Below are positions 54,100 through 64,000 of a stretch of DNA of 64,000 nucleotides, piece by piece. The notes beneath the pieces were generated by a model, which was given only the letters and a program-made list of their open reading frames with translations, was not told where the DNA came from and searched no databases. This stretch comes from Coleophoma eucalyptorum (lineage: Eukaryota > Ascomycota > Leotiomycetes > Helotiales > Dermateaceae). The position numbers were made by a program, and so were the translations under genes. Location: NCBI GenBank assembly GCA_026120035.1, contig JALRME010000035.1:62001-126000 (forward strand), in the 5' to 3' direction. Position 1 is the stretch's first letter. The number at the start of each line of letters is the position of its first letter.

Positions 54100-54990
54100 G
54101 CGACGCATGTATACATATATACAGGTATAATCTACCACGTGATTGTGTCGTGGGCTAACGGCTGAGACAACACAATGCCTGTTTCGCTCTTCCGTATCCG
54201 TTTTTGCTGATTGTGCATCAAGCAACTCTTTGAACTTCCTGCCTACTGCTACTCCTTCCCTGATAAATCTCCAAAAGTATTCCGCATCTTCAAAAAAAAC
54301 TTTCTCCTTGCTATCTGCATCAATGTATGCCAATAAGCCCCTTTCCCACCTTCCTCGGTCTGGGGAACTATCGGCTAATATTCTGTCCATCCACCTCGTT
54401 TGCCCATCCTTTGTATCAGGGTTCAAAAATACCAGCGTACTTAACATGGTCCTCCGAGAAGAAAGCTGAGTGCTAATTTTTATTGAAGAAATTCCACACT
54501 CATGCTTTAGCCACTCTCCTCGGGCGGGTAAACAAAGGTTTTCACACCGCTGCAGAAAGCTATCCATAAAAAAATCAGAAGTGCGTCCCAACCCTGCTTA
54601 GAGCATGATGCCACTGCAGCAGCCCATTGCCCACTATCATCAACATTAGAAGATATCTCCAAGCATTAGCGTCGGAGCGTTCGCCTACGCGATACAGTGG
54701 TGTATGGAGAAGGGCGTTCAGCGGGAAGTTCTGCCCGTAGAAAGCCCACCATGTGGATGCATTGAAGCTATCAGAAGCACAAACCATGTGATTGTAATTC
54801 TGCACTGGCCGGACAAGGAACTTTCTAGGTTTGTTGCTATTCGTAAATCCTATTACCATTCCTGTCAATGGAATGAGCAGGAAATAAGCGGCTGCAATGT
54901 AAAGACCAGATAAGAAGGCAGCAATTGAAATTTCAAGCCCAAAGGCCCAGCCAGTCGCAGAGATAAGCCAATATTTTTTGTATGGTCCTC
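54100..54990 (-). pseudogene. fungal membrane-protein relic with two frameshifts
   Basis: Read from 54990 downward: WAFGLEISIAAFLSGLYIAA (membrane helix), LIPLTGMVIGFTNSNK, RPVQNYNHMVCASDSFNAST, FPLNALLHTPLYRVG and WRYLLMLMIVGNGLLQW. The frame shifts by one at about 54598 to continue as QGWDALLIFLWIAFC. It shifts again at about 54535 to continue as GEWLKHECGISSIKISTQLS, RRTMLSTLVFLNPDT, RWMDRILADSS and FWRFIREGVAVGRKFKELL. These blocks match, in order, an uncharacterised multi-spanning fungal membrane-protein family. The N-terminal part is missing. Confidence 0.6.
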
Positions 54991-55374
54991 AAATATAGAA
55001 TGTATCATTTCTAGAATCACCCGAGTCTTATTTTGCTTTTGTCCTTCAGGGCCGTTTTGGGTTCGTGTGTGATTTGAAATTTTTCAAGCTTCTGCTTCCT
55101 CGATCCTAGAAACGATAGTGAATCACTCACTATTCTTGCACTTCTCGAAGCCCCAGGTCGACTATTAGACAATGGAGAATTACATTCTTAGGTCCGAGAC
55201 TTAACCGCTCAAAAAGATATTATATCACTATTATGGATACTCGTCAATGAGTGGAGATTCAAGGCCGTGCCTAGTTAACTGCCCGTGTAACTTGATCGAT
55301 CTCTGTGATATTTAAGTTTGAACCCCTTTTGATGTAGGCTATAGCAATTGAGACAACTTGCGGTCTTTTGATTT
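54991..55374. other. intergenic region
   Basis: Nothing recognisable. Confidence 0.45.
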
Positions 55375-56377
55375 CTACTGATGCTTAATTAAAGTGAACG
55401 GCGCCTTCATGTCCTTGTCATTATAGCAATAATGTGCCTCCTCGGTCGACGATAAAGGCATTTCGACTTCGAAAATACTCAGTGGCTGCTTCACATTATA
55501 CAGTGGCTCTAGTATTTCCTGTTCGGTCCATCCCATCCATCCATGAACAAGCAACTGAAACCTAACCCTGATTTCTTCGAGACCAAGCATAGTGGAAATT
55601 TGCACCCACATTTGAAGCCATTGGTCTGGGTGTAACGACGAGCAAAGGCTGAAGTTGTCGGAACCATAGGTGTAGATTTGTCGTTGTAGATCGATGGTTA
55701 TACCTCGAATACTGTTTAGCGATGATGGAGATATCTCCCGGCTTAAAGTAATTAAAGATAGTGGATGATCAAATTCTAGCATGTTCTGGTTGTAGAGGAC
55801 ATAGCTTGCCTCTTCATAGCTATGAGGAGTGATCAGCACCCACGACATAGAAACAGCACAGGTGAATCATAACCTACATATCTCGACTAACCAGAAATAA
55901 GCTGCCAACATGGTCAAAATTGCCAAAGTAACTCCCTTTCACAAAATCACGGAACTCCCTACAGTCTTTCAAAGCACAGTCGTCGACAATTCCGCCAGCA
56001 CGACACCGTCGATAGGCCACCTTATATCGAACCGGTGAGGCTCGATATCTTAGTAAGACATGCAGTAGTTCATGCTGCCCAGTGATATATCCATAGACCT
56101 TCTGTCGTAAGTCAAGGGGTAGGCGGAAGAACTGGGATTGCTTTGCAGGTGTTGGATTGACCGATTTGTGGTGAGTTTTAAAAGATGAGGAAGATTTAGA
56201 CTCGCTAGTGGTTATACGCTTCAGTTTGCCAAGTATCGAACTTGATGAAACAGTGGAAACTGGTGCCTTCTTCGATTTAGATGGTGGCAAGGCTGTTGAG
56301 GTTCTTTTTCGACTCCTTTGCACCTTTTCAGCGGCACTAGCAGTCAGGGACGTAGGAGAATCAAAATAGAAGCCCAT
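55375..56377 (-). CDS. DUF7730-like hypothetical protein
   Basis: Two exons (56377-55878 and 55819-55375) give 314 residues in frame. The start at 56377 has a good context (GCCATGG); an in-frame ATG at 56485 is possible. A basic Ser/Lys-rich N terminus precedes FFRLPLDLRQKVYGYI, the LPxxxRxxIY motif of F-box-like 2EXR/DUF7730 proteins. Then come LFLVSRDIYEEASYVLYNQN (the LLLxCRxIYxEAxxxLY block, spanning the intron) and a region with IRGITIDLQRQIY. This is a large, rapidly evolving fungal family of unknown role. It appears intact. Confidence 0.72.
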
Positions 56378-56726
56378 GGCGATGATGAGATTGCGAGTGT
56401 TCAGAGCACGGGTTACACCTGCCTTGTTGGTCTTGGCTGAGAGAAGAGTAATCCACAATGAGGGTAAACCGTGCAGCGCATTCAACGAGATACTAGGCCA
56501 GAGCGGGGATTTAGGCGCCAGTGTGCCAGGTTGGCTTACACACGTGACTCGATTGAAAGGGAGGCTGGTGGTGTATTGTACCGAATTCTATTGTGGCCCT
56601 AAAGGTTTTGTTACCTGAACATAAAATTCTGTTACGTCTAAGAGTTACAGTGTGTGGTATCAAGTCCTTGCAACTTGATCAGTGTCTACGTCTCATATGG
56701 GTTCAACTTCCCAATCACGTGCCATA
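56378..56726. other. intergenic region
   Basis: Between the DUF7730-like gene start and the carboxypeptidase stop; no gene seen. Confidence 0.5.
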
Positions 56727-58764
56727 TCAACTACGCATCTCGTCAACCACTCGTAGAAATTCGTGGTAGAAGCGTACCATCTCCAGAAGTCCTAGTACAG
56801 GCATTCTCTCATCTACGGTATGCATATTGGTTCCCATTGAGTCGAGATTAGCCCGCCATGGTGACATGCGATATATCTGAGTAGAGAGATTCCAGTAAAA
56901 CTTGGTATCCGTGTTGCCTATTGTATGTCAGCAGCATTCAACAATTTCGCAGGGGAATAGTACCAGAAAGCAACACAGGAGCCACTATGACATCATCTCC
57001 AAATACACCTTTTAGAGTCCCAGTGAGCCAATTAAATTGGGGATTGTTGGAATTTGCAACCGGGGATGGTTCTAGTTCATCCCTGGCCGAGAGATGGAAT
57101 GAACTTTCTCGCCCATCACAGCTGTGGGTATTATGATCGAAGCCACAGATTGAGAAATTCAGCCGCGCAGCTATTGGCGAAAGAATGTCTCTGTAATGTG
57201 TTTTAACAGTTTGCACTGAGTGGTCGATAGCAATGCGGTGATTGACAAGTATGTATGCAGACTCTGGCAGATTGTTTGCTAAACAGTGATACTTTATTAA
57301 TACGTTCCACGACTAGAGTTAGAATCACTTACCCTTCGACCCTCCACCTACAACATCTACTGCTACAGATGTGCGAATCAAGGCTCTAGATTCCGGGTCT
57401 TGCTCTAGATATTGGATAACTTCTTGCTGTCGTCTGGGATCACGGATTGAATCGCGAATAGGAGGAGGAACATCTCTACCATGCTCTGCGATACAAGAAA
57501 GATACATGGCTGTCGGGTTGTCCTCGGTGAGACTGGAAGGAAAGGGGTTATTCTCAACAGCTTTAATCACATCTGCGAGGTATCCAACTGAAGAAGAGGT
57601 TAGTAAGCTTTCATCGGCTGTGAGTTTTGAACGTACTGGCCGTATGGTCAGGTGGCGTCGATGAGTGGCCACCCTTGGTATTAACAGTAATAGTAATGTC
57701 AACATATCCTTTTTCCGCCGTTGCAGGCATGGCGAACTCTGTTCCGAAATGGGTTTCTATACCAGCAATGCCTTCATCAAACTTGAGATGGTCAGTCGTC
57801 TATTTACGTGCATGCAACAGGATAGCTTACAATCAATTCGATGCCTCCGGGGCCATAGCGTTCAAGGATATGTGCAGCCAGTGCCTTTGCGCCATAACTT
57901 TCAGGGAAACCGCCTTCTTCGTCAAATCCAACAGAGAGAAGAACCGTGCGGCTTGGTTCGAAGCCAGCTTCCAAAAGGGCTGTCAAAGCAGCCAGCATAG
58001 CGATCAGATTGGACTTGTCATCTTCAGATCCTCGACCCCAAACATATGTGCCATCGTAGTGGCCCGAAAAGGGGGGGTAGGTCCAGCGTTCAAGTGTCAG
58101 ATCCGGAACAGGGACAACCTACTCATGTCAGGATATTTCAACTAGGGATACACAACAGCCTACATCCTGATGCGCCATGAACAACAACGGCTTCAAGGAA
58201 GCATCCGATCCTTGCCAGGTAAACAGTAACCCATGCTCGTTGAGAGTGGCGACGTCTAGTTTGTCGTATCTATTCTTGTTTGTGAGCACGGCATGCGTGA
58301 CATTCGAATCAAACGTACACAAGTGGAAATGTGCGCTCGAGGTATCGCCCAAGCTCATAGAATACTTCCCAACGACTATCCTGCCCAATAGCACCCATCT
58401 CATCATAGCATATTGTCGGGATTTTGACTGCTCCCGAAAGTTGTTGGGCTATCTGTTCCTTAAATGATGAAGACAAGAACAGCGTCTCGACATTCCTCGA
58501 TGTGATGTCGGGACGGCTTGTTGGATGGATCACGGGTTGAACGGGGCATGATGGCAAGGAAATTGCACTCGGTTTGGAGGCCTTTGGGGAAAATGAACTC
58601 CAGGCAAAATGTTGCAAGACGTAAAGAATGGCTAGGCCTGGCAGAATGAAGAATAACTTTCTGGGTGCAGCTGCGACTTGCAGGGCCTTAGGACTGTTGC
58701 GAGAATGCTTAGCATCGAATCCACTTAGGCTCTGCTTGTCTCTCATTGTGGCTTGCTCGATCAT
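56727..58764 (-). CDS. M20 family carboxypeptidase (vacuolar CPS1/Gly-X type)
   Basis: Seven exons (58764-58319, 58269-58164, 58118-57831, 57781-57637, 57587-57333, 57278-56964, 56917-56727) give 581 residues with all phases correct. A single N-terminal anchor (LFFILPGLAILYVLQHFAW) makes it a type II membrane protein, as in yeast carboxypeptidase S. The dinuclear zinc site is intact: H182/D184 (MAHQDV), D217 (GRGSEDDK) and E251/E252 (FDEEGG). GGHSSTPPDHT and GNTDTKFYW are typical later blocks, and the C terminus is WRANLDSMGTNMHTVDERM. It removes C-terminal residues, preferring Gly-X dipeptides, in the vacuole. The last three exons were placed by splice phase. Confidence 0.92.
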
Positions 58765-59724
58765 AGGGAAGGTGTTGCTCCCACGTGTATGTACTTGGAA
58801 TCAATCTAAACAAGTTTATATCGCAAGAGGAGAAAATGCTGTTGCAACCGAGTCCCTCATTGCTTCAACTCAAGCGCGGCGCTAGGAGGTCGTCACAATC
58901 GTGGGACGCATCGCGAAAGACACGAAGTATAGTAATTAGTTTCCTTTTCTAGACTCGAGGTTTTGATTCAATGAGTGCCAGGCCTATGCAATAATAACAA
59001 TAAAAGGGGCACACAACAGCATGCGCACTGCGTATTATAGCGTTGGCGGTTGGCTGCAGCTGCAGTAGGCGGTGTTCAGTTTCTGATCGGCGCAAGCTAG
59101 AACCACCCATATATGCCGGATCTAAAGTATTGGCTATATACCGGCACATATCCTAGCATCAGTCACGATGCCACGGCTGAAATTCAGCGCCGACAATTTT
59201 CCCTGTCTGTTGTGCAGCGATTATGTATGGGTATCAAGGGTATTTAGCCGTTTAAAGGATCTATGCTTTTGTGGACCAATGACGACTGCTACACATACAT
59301 CTGCAGGACGAGGACAAAATATGGAGTGGGACATTCGGAACGGAGAAGTATCAACAGAAAGGCCTGCATGAGTATGAGAATGAATACTCAAGGGATCGAT
59401 GGCCTGCTGTATGCAAATGCGCCACATGAACGACGCCATGCACTATGATCATCAGTCCAGCCAGTCTCAAGCGGTGTAGAACAGAGGTAGCCAGCCATCA
59501 TCAGTATTCTTGTTCACTCCGAGGGATAAGCCAAATGCTCCGGAACACAACGAACCAAAGCAGGATATGTATTATATGACGATCTGGAGATCTGTGCCCT
59601 GCAACTGGGTCTCTTCCAAGTCTCCATTGATTTTATTTAATGTATCCAGCACATGTTATTGTTATGGGAGATTGTACGGCACGAGGCTTGTCGTCAAGGC
59701 TATCGCGAGCAGGTGGCGTGTATA
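58765..59724. other. intergenic region
   Basis: No gene supported. Confidence 0.45.
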
Positions 59725-60201
59725 TCATTGAACTTCGCGAAGGGTTGAAGGAGGGGTTGGCGATGATGATGATCTAGAGCTATAGCGCGATAGGCAGGCA
59801 GGGAATGTCGGAGCAATGAAATTTAGCATGGTTACAGGTAGACTTCTTGTTGGTAAGTCGAATGCTGGCTGTAAATCCGCAAGGAAACACATGCGAATCA
59901 TTTCGTAGATAGTTATTTCTCTAGTGAAGCGATGGTCAAATGGTTTCCACACGTTAGGAAGTGCTGGTACGAGAAGATGCAGTCCAGCCATTGACCGCAG
60001 ACTCACAACGTTTCTCTCCAAATCCAAGTGGAAGCCGCTGAGCGGCGAAGGTTGTGTAGCTTTTAATTTGGGGTACGATGGATCAAACCTACCATCGGAA
60101 TTAGCAGGTAAAGGAGTACCAGCTTGATTGAGTGATCGCGAAGTCCAATGGCAACACAGCTTTATGACACAGCGGGTAACAGTGGTGCAAAGGAAGAACA
60201 C
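59725..60201 (-). CDS. hypothetical protein, weak
   Basis: A 158-residue open frame. The segment GRFDPSYPKLKATQPSPLSG followed by LERNVVSLRS and TREITIYEMIRMCFLADLQP has a coding-like composition, while the first 35 residues do not, so a 5' exon may be missing. No family recognised. The frame could also be spurious. Confidence 0.3.
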   Translation of the reverse strand: MFFLCTTVTRCVIKLCCHWTSRSLNQAGTPLPANSDGRFDPSYPKLKATQPSPLSGFHLDLERNVVSLRSMAGLHLLVPALPNVWKPFDHRFTREITIYEMIRMCFLADLQPAFDLPTRSLPVTMLNFIAPTFPACLSRYSSRSSSSPTPPSTLREVQ

Positions 60202-60710
60202 GTACCAGCGAGATCGCAGCGGTCGTATATTAATCCGGACTCGACCTTACGGTGTCTCGTGTCCAAACCCGCAAGCCACATCACGTGCCCTAATTTCGGA
60301 GCCGTAATAACCAATTTCCACAACACCCTTGCTCGGCAACCGCCATGCTTTCCGGTAGTCAAACCCCCAGGAGAATTGTTGTTTCGATTCTTTTGGCACT
60401 GTCACATTGCAATGTTACAGATCTAGTCCTGGCTCTTGCTCAGAACTCCAAACATGACTGAAAGTCCCAATGTTGATAGATATCAGGACCCTGGCTTACC
60501 GCGCCACGCTTGGCAGCACGCGGTGACAGCGGCTTCTCCATTGTAAGTGGGCCTACTCGCTCGTATGCCGAAACGTGAAACTGGACAACAGCCAGCTGAA
60601 CGGATGGCATGGACGTGGTCCGAGAGAATTACATAAATATATAAGAGCAAGCCTTCCGCGCACCGTGCTACCATCTCTCATCAAATCCAAGTAACGTTCA
60701 AATATTGACC
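60202..60710. promoter_or_regulatory. upstream region of the phospholipase D gene
   Basis: A 509-bp gap. A TATA-like ATAAATATATAAG (60632-60644) lies about 70 bp before the start codon of the phospholipase gene. Confidence 0.45.
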
Positions 60711-63521
60711 ATGTCGTTCTTCCAGCATGCTAAAGAGAAGCTTGAAGGCTTCGCGGCGGAAATTAAGAGCGATTTAAGTCACATCGGCGGTGCTCTTGAG
60801 GGCGAGAAGCATTCACACACCCATGTGGGTGAAGCATGTCACGACCTTCACAACGCTACAAAAGAGAATAGATTTCACAGCTTTGCAAAACCCCGCACTG
60901 CCAACGATGCCAAATGGTTCGTGGACGGCTGCGGCTACATGTGGGCCGTGTCCGTTGCATTGGAAGAGGCAAGAGAGAGTATCTGGATATTGGACTGGTG
61001 GTTGAGTCCAGAGCTCTATCTACGCCGACCTCCATCAGCGAATGAGAATTATCGCATTGACCGTATGCTTCTCGCAGCCGCAGAAAGAGGTGTCAAGGTG
61101 AATATCATCGTGTACAAGGAGGTTTCCCAACTTCTGACCCGTGAGTCTTCTTCCCTTAGTAATATAGTGACAATAATAGAGCTGATTTGCTACAGTTTGT
61201 TCTGAGCATACCAAAAAATCTTTGGAATTACATCCAAATATTGCTGTCTTTCGCCACCCTGATCATGCTCCTAGTGGCCAGGTTCTGGAGTCAGGAATTG
61301 TCTCCAGCTTCAAGAACTTCTCCCTCAAAGATTTCAATCTTGCAAACTTGCCCCAAGAAAGCAAGCTTGCTTTGTTTGGTGTCAACAATGACGTGGTTTT
61401 GTATTGGGCGCATCATGAAAAGTTGTGTTTGGTTGACAGCAAGCTTGCTTTCATGGGCGGTCTTGACCTGTGCTTTGGTCGCTGGGACACTAATGCTCAT
61501 CCAATTGCGGACGCACACCCAACCAATCTTGAAAACATCGTTTTTCCAGGACAGGATTTTAACAATGCAAGAGTGTACGACTTTGAAGATGTCACGAAAT
61601 GGGAAAACAACAAGCTTGACCGAACAAAGTCATCTCGAATGGGCTGGTGAGCTGAGTGCAAGGTTAACCGAGATGTAAAGCTGACAGGCGACAGGTCCGA
61701 TCTCTCGATGTGTCTTTCTGGTCCAGTGGTGGAGGATCTTTGTGCTCATTTTGTCCAAAGATGGAACTTTATCTTTTTTGAAAAATATGACGTGCAGAAG
61801 GACGATCGTTACGGGGCTTTGACCATGCCATCTTTTGGGGAGCGCAACCCCACCTACAAAGCTGATGGAACTATAGCCGCATCGTCCGAGGTTGAGCAAG
61901 TCATTGAGTCACACGAAGAAAGGAACCATCATCATTTCCATCTCCCAGGCGGAGCAGGTAGTATTTTTGATCGAATCCAGAGCGGTTTCAATAGCGGTGT
62001 GCAGCGCAACCTAGGAGGCGAACGGACCCAGCATCCATCTGGGATGTCGATACAACTGGTTCGGAGTTGCTCGAAATGGAGTCATGGCGTTGAAACTGAG
62101 GTAAGTATTCTGCTCCTGTTGAAGACTTAAGCTAACTTAAGAAGCACTCAATTGCGAATGCATACATTGAGGTGATTAAGAACAGCCAACATTTTGTGTA
62201 TATTGAGAACCAGTTCTTTATTACAGCAACCAATGAGCATCAGGACCCAGTCAAGAACAAGATTGGTGCAGCACTGGTCGAAAGAATTGTTCGAGCATTC
62301 CAGAATGGAGAGAACTACAAAGTCATTGTGTGCATGCCATCAGTCCCCGCGTTCGCTGGAGACTTGCATGCAGATGACAGTCTTGGTACTCGTGCCATTA
62401 TGGAATACCAATACTTTTCAATTTGCCGAGGCGGAAATAGCATTATGGAAGCAGTAGAAAAGGCTGGAGTTCCTGATGCGAAACAGTATATCAGATTTTA
62501 TAATCTGCGAAACTATGATCGAATTAATATTAGCACAGTTATCAATCAGGCCGAACAGGATAGTGGAGTAAGCTACGAAAATGCACGCAGAGAGCACGAC
62601 GACATGGTGGGCGCAGGATACGATGGCTATGGAGAGAGAACAGGAGCCATGCCTGGTCAAAGGAACGACGAATATGATCGATACCAGGATGCAGCTTCTA
62701 GAGCAGATAAACCCCAAGGCAGTGGCTATGACAGTGTTTGCGGCTGCTATATGGAAGATGGACCTTCAATCAAGGATATTCCATGGAGTGGTAATCCTGA
62801 GGACGAGATCAACTCCTTTGTCAGCGAAGAGCTGTACATTCACTCCAAAGTCCTCATCGCTGATGATCGCGTTGTTATTTGCGGCAGTGCCAACTTGAAC
62901 GATCGGTCCCAGCTTGGCAACCACGATTCTGAGATCGCTGTCGTGATTCAAGATCCTACACCAATTGACTCTGTCATGGCTGGGGAGAGATACCAAGCCT
63001 CTAAGTTCGCAACTTCACTCCGCCGCCAATTGTTCCGCAAGCATTTGGGTCTGCTACCCAACCAAGATTACACAAAGCCGGATGCCAATTTCGTGCCTAT
63101 TAACCAGGATCCAAATGTGTACGACTGGGGTTCTAGATCCGATCAAATGGTCGAGGATGTTATGTCCGACGAGTTCACCCGCTTGTGGAATGGAAGGGCC
63201 TCTACTAACACTGAGGTCTTTGCCAAAGCATTCCACCCGGTGCCAGCCGACAACGTTCGAAACTGGGATGACTATAAGGAGTTCTTTGGAAAGTATTTCA
63301 TCAGCCCTAGTGACAAGGATGCAAAGGAGAAGGAGCCTTCTGCCTATGAATATGGCCACGTGGTGAGAGAGGAGTTCCCAGGTGGCGTGGACGAGCTCAA
63401 AGACTGGCTGGATCGTGTGCAAGGTACTTTGGTTGAGATGCCTCTGCTCTTTATGGACGGCGTTGATTTTGCGAAGGAAGGTCTTTCCTTCAACGCGTTT
63501 ACTGATGAAATTTATACATAA
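60711..63521 (+). CDS. phospholipase D
   Basis: Four exons (60711-61140, 61196-61646, 61695-62100, 62142-63521) give 888 residues. Two HKD catalytic motifs are intact: HHEKLCLVD followed by LAFMGGLDLCFGRWD, and HSKVLIADDRVVICGSANLNDRS followed by DSEIAVVI. These match fungal PLD1-type enzymes that hydrolyse phosphatidylcholine to phosphatidic acid and choline. YIENQFFI, conserved before the second half, is present. PX and PH domains are absent, as in the shorter filamentous-fungal class. A low-complexity Gly/Tyr/Arg-rich insertion (about residues 570-620) precedes the second HKD. The last acceptor could lie three bases further on. Confidence 0.93.
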
Positions 63522-64000
63522 GCTAGTACCATAATTCATCAAAAATCAAATTGTTTGACTCAGCTAACTCCCGCCTTAACCTCTCCGTTCTTTCAATAGT
63601 CTTTGATAATAATATTATAGGTGTGCCTACGATTTGTTGTAAATTCTTAGATGACTACAGGTTGCCGGGGGGGGGGGGGTGTTATTGCTTTTGGAGTATC
63701 CTGATATGTTGCGTCTCGCATTTGGCATTTTATTTTCTATCAAAATAACTACAAGTTGTTTTCACGCCCCGGGGGCAGGGTGGGGGGGGGGGGTGAGAGG
63801 AGAAAATACTTACAAGTGCTCCAATGACTATTGTTAATCAACCTCTTGCAACACGCAGTATTCACACGCTTGAAAACCTAGCATCCATAGCAAGAATTTG
63901 TCCCTAGGTATAAAATTTGTCTAAATTAAACTTGAGGTTTCGGTTGGAACTACTAGTTAGATTTATCGTGGGTCATATACACTTTAGTAGGCATTTTTCG
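63522..64000. other. 3' flanking region with G runs
   Basis: No gene. Two long G runs (63667-63679, 13 G; 63782-63793, 12 G) and a GC-rich spot between them (CGCCCCGGGGGCAGGGTGG). Confidence 0.6.

Overview
This window is nuclear DNA of a filamentous ascomycete, most likely in or near Aspergillus/Penicillium (Eurotiales). The evidence is the short (about 45-65 nt) GT-AG introns with CTAA-type branch sites, the typical fungal families (HET, NACHT/ankyrin, Zn2Cys6 regulators, P450, Baeyer-Villiger monooxygenase, SNG1-like, DUR3-like), a Fot1/pogo-type transposon with stops that look like RIP damage, and dispersed 5S rRNA copies. The genus is an inference. Intron-containing genes were assembled by hand, by matching splice sites and reading phase; nearly all models close to a multiple of three.

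Layout. 0-13 kb: the N-terminal half of an Msp1-like AAA protein runs off the left edge, followed by an SNG1-like membrane protein, a large HET protein with a Cys-x-x-Cys repeat, a decayed HET gene, and a second AAA-ATPase gene broken by one missing base. 12.5-24 kb: a LovD-like serine acyltransferase/esterase, a cytochrome P450, a secreted protein built from duplicated exon-plus-intron units, a long gene-poor stretch, and a DUR3-type urea transporter. 24-34 kb: a HET-ankyrin protein with 17 repeats, a secreted AttH/CrtC-type (kievitone-hydratase-like) protein, and a 5'-truncated NACHT-ankyrin pseudogene.

34-46 kb holds the most coherent gene group: a Baeyer-Villiger-type flavin monooxygenase, a DUF1349 protein, a class III aminotransferase, a Zn2Cys6 regulator, a DUF3445 haem N-demethylase-like protein and an amino acid/amine permease. 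Together these suggest uptake and oxidative processing of a nitrogen-containing small molecule, with its own regulator. This is inferred from gene content and order only.

47-64 kb: a 1.86-kb Fot1/pogo-like transposon with perfect 46-bp inverted repeats, a glutathione S-transferase, tandem 5S rRNA copies, a HET fragment, a beta-trefoil-like protein, a frameshifted membrane-protein relic, a DUF7730-like protein, a vacuolar-type M20 carboxypeptidase and a phospholipase D. Self/non-self recognition genes (HET, NACHT-ankyrin), intact and decayed, recur through the window, which marks it as a fast-evolving accessory region.
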